Positions 9,471 through 17,837 of a stretch of DNA of 38,778 nt are shown piece after piece. A program made the translations under genes and the position numbers. How positions within the stretch are numbered: position 1 is the stretch's first letter; every line of letters starts with the position of its first letter. Origin of the DNA: Candidatus Kryptoniota bacterium (GTDB lineage Bacteria; Bacteroidota; Ignavibacteria; Kryptoniales; JAKASW01). The stretch is taken from assembly GCA_024641705.1 (NCBI GenBank), contig JAHECO010000036.1, forward strand, positions 1-38,778, in the 5' to 3' direction. A model generated the notes under the pieces. It made no database searches. It was not told the DNA's origin and worked only from the letters and a program-made list of their open reading frames with translations.

Positions 9471-9763
9471 TTCACCTCGATGTTCCTTGCGACGTCCGAA
9501 GTTATCACGATCCTGGAATTGCTCGTCTTCACGACGATGCCCCTTCCGAGTTTCTGCATGATCGTGATCTTCTTCCCGCGCCTGAGGCCCATCGCCTCGA
9601 TCTTTTTCATCGCGTCGTTTTCGACGAGAAAATCTACGATGTGGGCGACTTCGCCCACTTTCAGGTCTTTGAGGGTGATCCTACTGCCAACCTCTCTCGC
9701 CGCAGTTGTCGCGGCTGCTTCCGTTGTCGCTTCCCTTGCGGGGCGTTCTCTGAAAATCGTCAT
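9467..9763 (-). CDS. feoA: Ferrous iron transport protein A (SH3-like)
   Basis: 98-residue cytosolic protein with a FeoA SH3-like barrel from about residue 28: ITLKDLKVGEVAHIVDF ... MKKIEAMGLRRGKKITI ... IVVKTSNSRIVITSDVARNI. FeoA binds and modulates FeoB. The first ~26 residues (Ala/Thr/Arg/Glu-rich) are an unusual extension and may mean that a later start is used, although no better start is obvious. It lies 21 bp after fur and overlaps feoB by 4 bp. Confidence 0.92.
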   Translation of the reverse strand: MTIFRERPAREATTEAAATTAAREVGSRITLKDLKVGEVAHIVDFLVENDAMKKIEAMGLRRGKKITIMQKLGRGIVVKTSNSRIVITSDVARNIEVK

Positions 9764-9784
9764 GTCGGTAATGCAGATCTTTCT

Positions 9785-10219
9785 CTACTGGCCGTTCTTG
9801 CAGTCCGGGCAGATGCCGAAGATCTGGTGGGAATGGCTGATAAGCGTGAATTTGAATTTCTTTGCAATCGCCTGCTGGGCCTGTTCGACGCTGTCGTCGA
9901 CAAACTCCACGATCTTCCCGCATTTGACACAGAGGAGATGGTCATGGTGGGACCTGCCGAATGCCTTTTCGTACCTGGATCCGTGATCTTTCAGGCGCGT
10001 CTTGAAGACGAGCTCGCACTCCTCGAGGATGTCGAGGGTGTTGTACACGGTAGCCCTTGATACTTTGCTACCTCCCTTCTTCAAGGTCAGGAAAAGCTCG
10101 TCGGCGTCGAAGTGGCCGTTTGTCGCCATCACCGCATCGAGGACTTCGAAGCGCTCCGGCGTGACACGGTAATTTTCTTCTCGCAAATAGTCTTCAAATT
10201 TCTGCTTTGCCGTTTCCAT
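9785..10219 (-). CDS. fur: Fur-family metalloregulator
   Basis: 144-residue repressor with an N-terminal winged helix (RVTPERFEVLDAVMATNGHFDADELFLTL ... VSRATVYNTLDILEECELV) and a C-terminal metal-binding dimerisation domain (SHHDHLLCVKCGKIVEF, GICPDC). Both CX2C pairs of the structural zinc site are present. The acidic residue after GKIV is Glu, as in iron-sensing Fur, where peroxide-sensing PerR of Bacillus has Asp; this favours an iron sensor. I start at the ATG at 10219, preceded by AAGGG, and not at the in-frame ATG at 10309, because the operator-like repeat at 10232-10250 would then be inside the gene. Directly upstream of feoAB, so it should control its own operon. Confidence 0.92.
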   Translation of the reverse strand: METAKQKFEDYLREENYRVTPERFEVLDAVMATNGHFDADELFLTLKKGGSKVSRATVYNTLDILEECELVFKTRLKDHGSRYEKAFGRSHHDHLLCVKCGKIVEFVDDSVEQAQQAIAKKFKFTLISHSHQIFGICPDCKNGQ

Positions 10220-10231
10220 CGTACCCTTACT

Positions 10232-10250
10232 GTTTAAATTAAGTCTAAAT
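10232..10250. promoter_or_regulatory. Fur operator-like inverted repeat at the fur-feoAB promoter
   Basis: GTTTAAA-TTAAG-TCTAAAT, a 7-5-7 imperfect dyad 13 bp upstream of the fur start. One half (TCTAAAT) is identical, and the other matches at five of seven positions, to the perfect repeat at 11136-11154. It lies directly downstream of the proposed -10, a repressing position. The binding protein is inferred from gene context. Confidence 0.6.
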
Positions 10251-10279
10251 AAGTTACGCCCAGCGACGGTAGTTTTCAA
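10251..10279 (-). promoter_or_regulatory. Possible promoter of the fur-feoA-feoB operon
   Basis: On the minus strand, TTGAAA (10274-10279) is 17 bp from TAACTT (10251-10256). The -35 is near consensus and the -10 weak. Its placement immediately before the operator-like repeat supports it. Confidence 0.4.
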
Positions 10280-10357
10280 GTCTTCTTCTATCCTCTCAAT
10301 CGCCATCAAATGTCTTCCCTGGACCCTCTTCGGCGTGATCGCCGGGTGGCACGGTTT

Positions 10358-11086
10358 TTACAAGTCAAAACTCAGTGTTGTGCAGAAGTTCACAGCGTTC
10401 GAATTCTTGAGAATCCCGAATGTGGCACCCGAGGTAATATCGAACCATGGAGTTGCCAATGAAACCGTCGGCCCGGCTCCCGTTCCGCCAAAGTCTTCAT
10501 CGACAGCCTCCTCGCCGGCAAGCGTAGCGAATGACTCCACGCCCACCCTGAAGCCGTCGAGTAATTCATAGCTGAATCCCGCGCTGAATTCAGGAGTGAG
10601 TTCGCTCCCTTTGCCGAATTCATACTCTGCAATTCCGTTGATCGTTCCATTGAGACGCCCGATATCTTTGGAGAGGATCAATTTGACTTCAGCGCGATTG
10701 GCATTTTTGAAATTCCAGTTGCGCTCGTATTCCACGTACAACATCGGATCTACCGGCAATTCATTTTCCTGTGCGAGTTTGTACAGGGCTTCCAACATGA
10801 AAGATTCAGAGGACAACCTGCCTTCGGGGAAGTCGCGACCGAAAACCTGGTACAGTCCGATCTGGAACCTATCGCTTACTCCGTACTCGAGCTCGAACTG
10901 CTGGATGAAAGAGTGGGAGTTGTTGGAAAGCGTCGGCGTTGTGAAGAAGGAGTTGCTCTCGAGCTCAAACTCGCCTCTGGCGGTTGTTCCGTAAGGATAA
11001 GTCCAGACGTAATATTTGTCCTGAGCTGCTGAAGTTGAGACGCTTGCAATCGTCAACGAAAAGATGAGAAACAGTAATAACTTCAT
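10358..11086 (-). CDS. Putative outer-membrane beta-barrel protein, candidate iron-regulated
   Basis: 242-residue protein with a signal peptide (MKLLLFLIFSLTIASVSTSA, then A-Q). The mature part has alternating amphipathic strands typical of small outer-membrane barrels: FIQQFELEYGVSDRFQIGLY, LYVEYERNWNF, INGIAEYEFGK, FSAGFSYELLDGFRVGVES. It ends in TTLSFDL, a barrel-like final strand. I do not recognise a named family with certainty; the shape is like DUF3187/transporter-type short porins. GGAG lies 5 nt before the ATG. A consensus-like promoter and a perfect Fur-type repeat lie upstream, so repression by the adjacent Fur and a role in metal acquisition are inferred. It is separated from fur by 138 bp. 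Confidence 0.7.
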   Translation of the reverse strand: MKLLLFLIFSLTIASVSTSAAQDKYYVWTYPYGTTARGEFELESNSFFTTPTLSNNSHSFIQQFELEYGVSDRFQIGLYQVFGRDFPEGRLSSESFMLEALYKLAQENELPVDPMLYVEYERNWNFKNANRAEVKLILSKDIGRLNGTINGIAEYEFGKGSELTPEFSAGFSYELLDGFRVGVESFATLAGEEAVDEDFGGTGAGPTVSLATPWFDITSGATFGILKNSNAVNFCTTLSFDL

Positions 11087-11135
11087 ACTGGCTCCGCAGG
11101 CATTTTGTGCTTGAAAGAATCAAGCCGTTATTGCT

Positions 11136-11154
11136 ATTTAGACCACATCTAAAT
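11136..11154. promoter_or_regulatory. Fur operator-like perfect inverted repeat upstream of the barrel protein
   Basis: ATTTAGA-CCACA-TCTAAAT, a perfect 7-5-7 dyad 50 bp upstream of the barrel-protein start. It overlaps the edge of the -10 and the expected transcription start. A related repeat precedes fur. It resembles neither the E. coli Fur box core (GATAAT hexamers) nor the Bacillus PerR box. Confidence 0.65.
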
Positions 11155-11179
11155 TATAACTCTTTTCCTAATTTGTCAA
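11153..11179 (-). promoter_or_regulatory. Sigma-70-like promoter of the barrel protein gene
   Basis: On the minus strand, consensus TTGACA (11174-11179) and consensus TATAAT (11153-11158) are 15 bp apart. The spacing is shorter than the ideal 17 bp, which may weaken the promoter. The repeat at 11136-11154 covers its downstream edge. Confidence 0.55.
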
Positions 11180-11240
11180 GGCCTCATGCACGGAGTTCGC
11201 TGATGGTTTTGGGCGTGGAGTTCCGTAAATTTCCTTACGT

Positions 11241-12140
11241 ATGAGCGAAAACGCACTCAGGATGCTGACCCCGCAGTTCATCTCGCAGCTCTCGAACATG
11301 GAGCTACGGGCCAGGCTGATCGTAGAAGGATTTCTTATCGGAATGCATCGCAGCCCGTATCACGGGTTCAGCGTGGAGTTCGCAGAGCATCGGCAGTATT
11401 TTCCGGGCGACGACATCGGGAACATAGACTGGAAAGTGTTCGGGCGCAGCGACCGGCTCTACATTAAACAGTACGAAGAGGAGACGAACCTCAAAGCCTA
11501 TATCCTCATCGATGCGAGCAACTCCATGGGCTTCAAGCGAGACGGCAGCGTCAGTAAGCTCGAATACTCCGCATATCTTGCCGCGGGGCTGATCTACCTG
11601 ATGATGAAGCAGCAGGACGCAACCGGACTCGCGGTCTATGACGAATCTGTGCGGCGCTTTTATGAGCCCCACCTGACATACTCCTACATGAAGCTCCTGC
11701 TGACAGAGCTGTCTGGCCTGCAGCCCAACGCCAGAACTTCCACGGCAAGCGCGCTGTCCACCCTGGCAGAGAGGATAAAGAGGCGCGGGCTGATCATCGT
11801 GATTAGCGATTTCCTGGACGATACGAAAAATGTCATCACGGCGCTCAAACATTTCAGGCACAGGAAAAACGAGGTTATCGCTTTCCAGGTGCTCGACGAT
11901 TCCGAGCTGAAACTCGATTTCCCGGCCGACGCCGTATTTACGGACATGGAGACTGGAGAGCGGATTTCGACGCAGGTGTCGGCAATCAGGTCGGCATACA
12001 GCAAGAGCATCGACAGGTTCGTGCGAGACCTTAAGAGCAGGTGTTTCGAGAACGATATCGACTACTCCCTCCTCAGCACCTCCACTCCTTTCGACAAGGC
12101 GTTGACCGCATACCTGACGAGAAGGAAGAAGATGTTTTGA
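11241..12140 (+). CDS. DUF58 domain protein (vWA-like)
   Basis: 299-residue protein with the DUF58 hallmark FPGDDIGNIDWKVFGRSDRLYIKQYEEE (residues ~54-82, quoted in part: GNIDWKVFGRSDRLYIKQYE), followed by a von Willebrand A-like domain with MIDAS-type DASNSMG. Members are cytosolic and usually sit beside a MoxR AAA+ ATPase, acting with it in assembly or activation of envelope or metabolic complexes. No MoxR gene is next to this one; it lies between the divergent iron module and rmuC. No clear ribosome-binding site is seen before the ATG (GGAG is ~20 nt away), so the start is somewhat uncertain. Confidence 0.88.
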   Translation: MSENALRMLTPQFISQLSNMELRARLIVEGFLIGMHRSPYHGFSVEFAEHRQYFPGDDIGNIDWKVFGRSDRLYIKQYEEETNLKAYILIDASNSMGFKRDGSVSKLEYSAYLAAGLIYLMMKQQDATGLAVYDESVRRFYEPHLTYSYMKLLLTELSGLQPNARTSTASALSTLAERIKRRGLIIVISDFLDDTKNVITALKHFRHRKNEVIAFQVLDDSELKLDFPADAVFTDMETGERISTQVSAIRSAYSKSIDRFVRDLKSRCFENDIDYSLLSTSTPFDKALTAYLTRRKKMF

Positions 12141-12143
12141 AGA

Positions 12144-12167
12144 GGCGCAAAGGCACAGAGGCACAAA
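12144..12167. repeat. Three tandem 8-bp repeats
   Basis: GGCGCAAA, GGCACAGA, GGCACAAA in direct succession just after the DUF58 stop codon. Noncoding. Confidence 0.6.
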
Positions 12168-12244
12168 GTGAACGTGTTCAGGGTGGCTGACGACGGAGAT
12201 TTTGGGCGAGAGCGCCGGTAATTCTAATTCATTGAGGGAGTTGC

Positions 12245-13564
12245 ATGGAAACAATAATTCTTGCGGCGATGGCAGTAGTGATCGTCGTGCTGGTCTTTTT
12301 TCTCGTCCAGTTCAGAAACTCGTCGATGAAGCAGCAGTCGTCATCGGACCAGACGTTGCAGCTTTTCACACTTTTCAAATCGGACGTCGAGTCAGCCGTA
12401 AAATCCGTCGCCGAGACGACACGCTCCAACAGCGAATCGATGGCCAGCACTCTCCAGCTGGTGAGCAATTCTCTCTCGAAGAGCATGGAGGAAAACCGGG
12501 CCGGAACGAACTCTCAGGTCGAGCAGCTCGCGGGGCAGATGTCGCAGCTTACCGCACTGATCGGCAAGCAGGTTGAACAGCTTACGAGCTCGGTCGACCA
12601 GCGGCTCGGCCAGTCGATGGCGGCTACCGACAGCCAGGTCAGACAGATGGCCCAGCAGATATCCGAACTCTCGGGCGTGGTCGGGAAGCAGGTGGAAAGT
12701 CTGCGAGGATCCGTCGAACAGAGGCTCTCCAGCTTCGAAGGGCAGCTGGGCGGACAGCTATCGGAGGCCAACAAGCTCTTCTCCTCGCTGAAGCAGGACT
12801 TCGGCGAGCTGAAGGAATCGAGCAACAACATGCTCGAGATAGGGAAGCAGATCAACGAATTACAAAACATCCTCAACTCCCCGAAGCTGCGCGGGAACCT
12901 TGGCGAGACGCTCCTGGAAGAACTGATAAAGCAGGTCATTCCTCAGGGGTTCTACGAGTTCCAGTATTCCTTCCGGGACGGTTCGAAAGTGGACGCAATA
13001 ATAAGGACCTCGGAGAGGATTATCCCGATCGATTCGAAATTCCCCAAGGATGAATTCCAGAGATACGTCGAGGCGACAACCGACGCCGAGAAGAATACGG
13101 CCCTCAACAGGTTCTCGAGCGTAGTCAAGAAGCAGATCGACGACATAGCGGAGAAGTACATCAGGCCCGCGGAAAACACGTTCGATTTCGCGATCATGTT
13201 CATTCCGTCGGAGAGCATGTACTACGAGCTCCTGATCTCGGACAACGACGAGAACAGCGCCTACCGTTACGCGATGAAGAAGCACGTCGTTCCCGCATCG
13301 CCCAACAGCTTCTACGCATACATCCAGGCGATCGCGATAGGTCTGAAAGGAATGCAGATAGAGAAGAACGCGCAGCGCGTCCGGGACCAGCTCGCGCAGC
13401 TCGAGAATTCGCTCGCGAAGTTCGTCGACAGCTTCGACACGCTCGGGACTCATCTTAAGAACGCCTCGAACAAGTACGGCGAGTCGCACGAGGCGCTCGG
13501 ACGGTTCAGGGAGAGGCTGGAAGGAATTGCGGACATCGACGAGGAGCCGCCGAAGATAGAGTAA
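12245..13564 (+). CDS. rmuC: DNA recombination protein RmuC
   Basis: 439 residues. Residues ~4-23 form an N-terminal membrane anchor (IILAAMAVVIVVLVFFLV). Then follows a long Ser/Gln/Glu-rich coiled coil (~30-200) with repeated 'SQVEQLAGQMSQLTALIGKQ'-like segments, then the RmuC domain (~205-400) with PKLRGNLGETLLEELIKQV, DAIIRT, IPIDSKFPKDEF and FAIMFIPSESMYYELL. RmuC limits DNA inversions and has a predicted PD-(D/E)XK-like fold. GAGGGAG precedes the ATG. The stop TAA overlaps the ATG of the AddB-like gene (TAATG at 13562-13566), so the two are translationally coupled. Confidence 0.93.
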   Translation: METIILAAMAVVIVVLVFFLVQFRNSSMKQQSSSDQTLQLFTLFKSDVESAVKSVAETTRSNSESMASTLQLVSNSLSKSMEENRAGTNSQVEQLAGQMSQLTALIGKQVEQLTSSVDQRLGQSMAATDSQVRQMAQQISELSGVVGKQVESLRGSVEQRLSSFEGQLGGQLSEANKLFSSLKQDFGELKESSNNMLEIGKQINELQNILNSPKLRGNLGETLLEELIKQVIPQGFYEFQYSFRDGSKVDAIIRTSERIIPIDSKFPKDEFQRYVEATTDAEKNTALNRFSSVVKKQIDDIAEKYIRPAENTFDFAIMFIPSESMYYELLISDNDENSAYRYAMKKHVVPASPNSFYAYIQAIAIGLKGMQIEKNAQRVRDQLAQLENSLAKFVDSFDTLGTHLKNASNKYGESHEALGRFRERLEGIADIDEEPPKIE

Positions 13565-16500
13565 TGGCGATTATCCTTACGCGGAATTTTGAGGCGGCGC
13601 CGGCCGCCGATTTCGTCGAGGCTGTCAGCAAACGCGCTGCCGCGGCTGCGGGGACCGGGCAATACGATTTCATCTACATCGTTCCGACGCGCAGGCGGGT
13701 CCGCGAGCTCCAGCGCGAGCTGGTGACCGACGTAACGTTCGGGAAACTTCCCCTCTACACACTCGAGCTGTTCGCGCACGAATTGTTCGCGCTGACGCCT
13801 TCCGCCAGGAGGGTGATCTCCCCGTCGATGCAGGGGATGATCGTCAGCGAGATACTGTCGCAGGGTGACTTCAGGTTCTTCAGGTACGCGTCGTACAGGC
13901 CCGGCGCGAGAAAGGGGGTCGCGCCGATAGGTACCATCAAGAAGATCGTGGACCAGATCGGGTACCTGAGAGAAAACGGGATCACGCCGGACGACTACGG
14001 GACAATGGTGACGGCAGCTGAGGAATCGGAGCGGCTGAAGCTTGCCGAATTCCACAAGATTTATTCCGAATACGAGAATCGGCTCGGCACAGGACTGACG
14101 GACAGTGCCGGCCTGTTGTCGCTTGTGAACGCCGGGCTCTCGGCGTCGCGCGAGCCGCTCGAGCGACGTCTTCCGCGGGAGTTTTCATTCTTCGTCGAGG
14201 GATTTTACAATTTTAAGAAGCCGGAGCTGGAGTTCCTCCGGCTCGTCTCCTCGAACAAGCGCTTCTCGTTCCTCATCAAGCTGGACTGCGAAGAGTCCAA
14301 CGAGTATCTCTTCCGTACCATGATCTCGACTTCGCGTGAGCTCAGGGTGAGGGGATTCAAGATCGAGACGCCGGAACCTGAAAGGAAACCCGGTGCTGAG
14401 CCGTCGGACTTTCTCGCGAAGTACTTGTTTGCCGATAGTATCCCGCCGTCGAGACTCGACTTCAGAAAGAAAATAGTCGTCGCGGGAGTAAGGGATACGC
14501 TGAGAGAGGCGGAGTTCGTCGCGGAAAAGATCAAAGAGATAATGAAGGATGACCCGCGGCAACAGCTCGACCGGATCTGCGTCGCTTCGTACCTTCCGCA
14601 GAATTATTCCAGGATATTCCGCGAAGTCTTCCGGAAGTACCGTATACCCGCAAACATAACGGACAGGTATACGCTGGAAAGCAACAGCGTCGTGAACGCG
14701 ATACTGTCGTTTATCGACGTGAAAGTCGCCGATTACGAGCGCACGGCATTGTTGAGAGCCGTCACCAACAGCATGCTCAGAGTGGCCGACGGGTTCACGC
14801 CGAGCAGGGCAGGAAGTATCATCTATAATGCGGCCGGGCTTTGCAGGTTCGAGAGAGGATTGAAGGCGTTCAAAGGGGCGATCGAATCCCGACTGGAGTT
14901 CATGAGCAGGCTGGAGGGCGCGGACAACAACGGCATGGACTCGGCGAAAGATGTCGAGTCACTCAGAAGCGCCGTGCGGATACTCTCCTCGATAGAGACC
15001 AAGCTATCCGGCTTCGGCGGAGAGCTATCGCCGGGGGAGTTCAGGAAAGCGGTAAGGTCTCTCGTCGCCCGCCTGTGGATATACGAGAATATTATCAGGG
15101 TCGACATACCTGGTATATCCACGGAGCTTGTCGAGAGGGACGCGCGGGCACTGGCTTCGTTCTTCGAGGTGCTCGACGAAGTCGTGGGAGTGGAAGAGCA
15201 AAGAGGAAGCGGAAGCCTCCCCGTGGAACTCTGGATGGAAAATCTGAGGTCGGCGCTTTCGCTTACACGCTACAATATCCGCCAGAAATACGGCTACGGC
15301 GTCTATGTCACCTCACTGGAAGAAATCAGGGGACTGGAGTTTGATCACCTCTTCATCGTCGGTTTGAACGAAGGAGAGCTGCCGGCGAAATACGATCCGG
15401 AGATTTTCCTGCCTCTGCGATCGCAGGAGGAGAACCGCGAGACCGAGCCGTACCTGCAGAGGCACTTGTTCTACCAGGCGGTCAGCTCCTTCCGGAAGAG
15501 ACTGTTCCTGATCCATCCTCTCCAGCGTGAGGAGGTCCGGTTTGCAAGGTCGTCTTTTATAGATGCCGTCACGTCCATACTCGATTGCGAGGTTCACGAC
15601 GAGGCGACAGGCGGAACTATGAACATCTACAACGCTCATCAGCTGGTAGAATCCGAGGCGGTGCTTTCAGGTGCGCGGGACAAGATCGCCGATGAAGCTT
15701 CCGTCTCGAAATTGCTCCCTCCCAACCTTGCCAGATGCATGGCCGCCGAAGCCGCCAGGTACCGCGACGACAGGGAGAGCGAGTTTGCGGGAAAGATAAC
15801 CGATTCGGAACTGGCGAGCTCGCTGGACGAGAAGCTCGGCTCGAGAATCTTTTCCGCGGCGCAGCTCGAATCTCTTTCGAGGTGCGGCTTCCAGTTTTTT
15901 GCGCGGAGGGTACTCCAGATCGCGGAGGTACCGGATATAGAAACTTCGCTAAGCTCCATCGAGCGCGGGGCGGTGCTGCATCAGATACTTTACCGTTTCT
16001 ACACCGAGCTCTCGAAGAGGAACCGGCTTGCCGGCGCGGCGTCCGAACTCGATTTGCTCCTTTCCGTCGCGCGGGAGGTCCTGGACGGGCTCGGCGTGGG
16101 CGCAGAGGGTACTTTCGGGAGAGACCTGTTCGAAATCGAAAGGGAAACCATACTTGGGACGCAGGATTTTCCGGGGACTCTCCAGCTATTCCTGACCAAG
16201 GTACAGTCGAAGCTGACCGGGTACGGCTTCAGGCCGGAGAAGTTCGAGGTCGGCTTCGGGATGAAGGGCGGAAGCGGCGATGAAATCGCACCGGTCGAGA
16301 TTGGCGGAGTTGCGGTGCAGGGGAAGATCGACAGGATCGATTCGAACACGAACGGGCTGACCATCTTCGATTATAAAACGTCGTCGAGAAGCGCCTCTCA
16401 CCAGGACGTAATCCGGGACAAGATTAGCCCGCAGCTTCTCGTATACATGAACGCTCTCAGCAGGTTGTCCAGGGACGAAGGAACATCGAAAGGTGTTGCC

Positions 16501-16842
16501 GGTGCCGCGTTCATTTCCATCAATAGGCAGCGGCTGGCTGATGCGGACGTCGGGGGGGAGCTGATCGAGTTCATCGTCCGCGACGAGAATGGCGAACTCC
16601 GGTTCAACAGGAGCTACGAAAGCACCAAGAGGACGCCGGGTGCCGCCGGCTATCCGCAGAACATCGGTGACCTGCTGAGACAGACCGAGGAGTTCGTCAA
16701 AGGAAAGGTTGCAGAAGTGCGTTCCGGTCGATTCAATCTCACGCGATTTCCGCAGGAGAAGGTTTGCACTTACTGCCCGTACTCAGAAGCATGCAGGATA
16801 GCTCTGACGGGTGAGGGTGTCGAGAGCGAAAACGAGGGCTGA
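13564..16842 (+). CDS. addB: AddB-like PD-(D/E)XK nuclease with inactive helicase fold and Fe-S cysteines
   Basis: 1092 residues, partner of the AddA-like protein at 3652. The N-terminus reads YIVPTRRRVRELQREL where active helicases have a Walker A, as in AddB proteins lacking ATPase activity. Mid-protein signatures include FFVEGFYNFKKPELEFLRLV and VTSLEEIRGLEFDHLFIVGL. The C-terminal nuclease has GKIDRID Asp923 and FDYKTS Asp936/Lys938, flanked by C774 and the CX2CX5C set C1068, C1071, C1077, the usual AddB 4Fe-4S pattern. It overlaps rmuC by 1 bp. The gene lies about 6.3 kb from addA, unlike the adjacent addBA order in Firmicutes. Chi recognition by this subunit is known for AddB and only inferred here. 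Confidence 0.85.
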   Translation: MAIILTRNFEAAPAADFVEAVSKRAAAAAGTGQYDFIYIVPTRRRVRELQRELVTDVTFGKLPLYTLELFAHELFALTPSARRVISPSMQGMIVSEILSQGDFRFFRYASYRPGARKGVAPIGTIKKIVDQIGYLRENGITPDDYGTMVTAAEESERLKLAEFHKIYSEYENRLGTGLTDSAGLLSLVNAGLSASREPLERRLPREFSFFVEGFYNFKKPELEFLRLVSSNKRFSFLIKLDCEESNEYLFRTMISTSRELRVRGFKIETPEPERKPGAEPSDFLAKYLFADSIPPSRLDFRKKIVVAGVRDTLREAEFVAEKIKEIMKDDPRQQLDRICVASYLPQNYSRIFREVFRKYRIPANITDRYTLESNSVVNAILSFIDVKVADYERTALLRAVTNSMLRVADGFTPSRAGSIIYNAAGLCRFERGLKAFKGAIESRLEFMSRLEGADNNGMDSAKDVESLRSAVRILSSIETKLSGFGGELSPGEFRKAVRSLVARLWIYENIIRVDIPGISTELVERDARALASFFEVLDEVVGVEEQRGSGSLPVELWMENLRSALSLTRYNIRQKYGYGVYVTSLEEIRGLEFDHLFIVGLNEGELPAKYDPEIFLPLRSQEENRETEPYLQRHLFYQAVSSFRKRLFLIHPLQREEVRFARSSFIDAVTSILDCEVHDEATGGTMNIYNAHQLVESEAVLSGARDKIADEASVSKLLPPNLARCMAAEAARYRDDRESEFAGKITDSELASSLDEKLGSRIFSAAQLESLSRCGFQFFARRVLQIAEVPDIETSLSSIERGAVLHQILYRFYTELSKRNRLAGAASELDLLLSVAREVLDGLGVGAEGTFGRDLFEIERETILGTQDFPGTLQLFLTKVQSKLTGYGFRPEKFEVGFGMKGGSGDEIAPVEIGGVAVQGKIDRIDSNTNGLTIFDYKTSSRSASHQDVIRDKISPQLLVYMNALSRLSRDEGTSKGVAGAAFISINRQRLADADVGGELIEFIVRDENGELRFNRSYESTKRTPGAAGYPQNIGDLLRQTEEFVKGKVAEVRSGRFNLTRFPQEKVCTYCPYSEACRIALTGEGVESENEG

Positions 16843-16911
16843 AGGTCCGATCGCATTTCCTGCGGGACGCACGGCCGGCGAAGAGTCTTGCGACTTCCGC
16901 ACCTCCCACGA

Positions 16912-17751
16912 TTATTTCTCCAGATTCACCGCGACAATTTCATTCGAGTTGCGAACGTAGATAAGAGTGTTTCCGGCAGCAAAGTAGAAATCGCTCATGG
17001 CGGTATAGACCTTGCTGTCGGCGACGTCCCCGTAAACCGCGTCCCCTCTTTCGTCGATAATCATCACATGAGAATCGAAGAAGGGGACACCTTTCTCGTC
17101 GTTGCCCGCCCCGGTATGATAACCTGAGATGTCTTTCCCCGCGACGGAGGGGATAAACGTCGGATTCTTCGCGTTTTCGGGCGGAATTCCCTTCAGTCCC
17201 GAGATGCGCGAGAGAGTGATTTCATCCTGAATCTCTTCCACAAATACCGGGAGGGTAAAGCCGTCCTGCGGCTGCGGAGGCGGGAGTTGATCGGTTCTGG
17301 GATCTTCGGCGGGGAAGGACAGCTTCTCCAGCCCGGTGCGGTAGTCGAGGCCGACGACCTCTTCCGACCGGATCGACGCGCGGAGGGCGTAAACCAGGTC
17401 GTCGCCGGCGCTCAGATAAGATACTTCGTGGTTCTCCCATAGTATTTTGCCGGTGAACAGGTCGACGGCAAATATTTTTCCGGGAGTAGGCATGTCGGGT
17501 TTCACGAACTGCTGCAAGAGGAGCACGTCCCTGAATATCCTGTTCATTATGATCCACCACGAGTCCTCGAGCCTCAGTCCCTGCCAGAGCGGGCTGCCGG
17601 AAGCAATGTCGATAGCCGCGTAGTCGGTCAGCTTCTTGTCGGTGTCGCGAAGCTCCGCTGCCAGTATTCCGTTGCCGGGGAGGAGGCGCCAGACCTTCTT
17701 ATCGGTTCTGTATGTCCACACCGGCTTGAGCTTTCTGCCGAAGAATTTCAT
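16912..17751 (-). CDS. DUF4905 domain protein
   Basis: 279 residues, no signal peptide. Sequence features: VWRLLPGNGILAAELRDTD, AAIDIASGSPLWQGLRLEDS, WWIIMNRIFRDVLLLQQFVKPDMPTPGKIFAVDL, TGKILWEN. These match the DUF4905 family as I know it from Bacteroidota. The repeated 'D..TG..LW' units resemble PQQ/quinoprotein-like propeller blades, but the function is unknown. It converges with the addB-like gene (69 bp between stops) and faces away from the hairpin at 17799-17827. Confidence 0.8.
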   Translation of the reverse strand: MKFFGRKLKPVWTYRTDKKVWRLLPGNGILAAELRDTDKKLTDYAAIDIASGSPLWQGLRLEDSWWIIMNRIFRDVLLLQQFVKPDMPTPGKIFAVDLFTGKILWENHEVSYLSAGDDLVYALRASIRSEEVVGLDYRTGLEKLSFPAEDPRTDQLPPPQPQDGFTLPVFVEEIQDEITLSRISGLKGIPPENAKNPTFIPSVAGKDISGYHTGAGNDEKGVPFFDSHVMIIDERGDAVYGDVADSKVYTAMSDFYFAAGNTLIYVRNSNEIVAVNLEK

Positions 17752-17798
17752 GGAATCAAAATAAGTACAACAGGGGGAATTAGAAACAGAGAGGATGA

Positions 17799-17827
17799 AC
17801 CCGCGAAGGCTGCGAACCTTCGCGGGT
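17799..17827 (-). terminator. Hairpin terminator downstream of the T9SS Asp-box gene
   Basis: Perfect 11-bp stem (17799-17809 with 17817-17827) and 7-nt loop, 11 bp beyond the stop codon of the minus-strand gene. The following minus-strand bases are only moderately T-rich. The stem core CCCGCGA/TCGCGGG recurs at 33112-33134. Confidence 0.6.
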
Positions 17828-17837
17828 CCGCTTTCGG

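Noticed and set aside
10220-10309. Longer Fur start at 10309
   Set aside because: Would put the operator-like dyad and possible promoter inside the gene and add 30 residues not typical of Fur.
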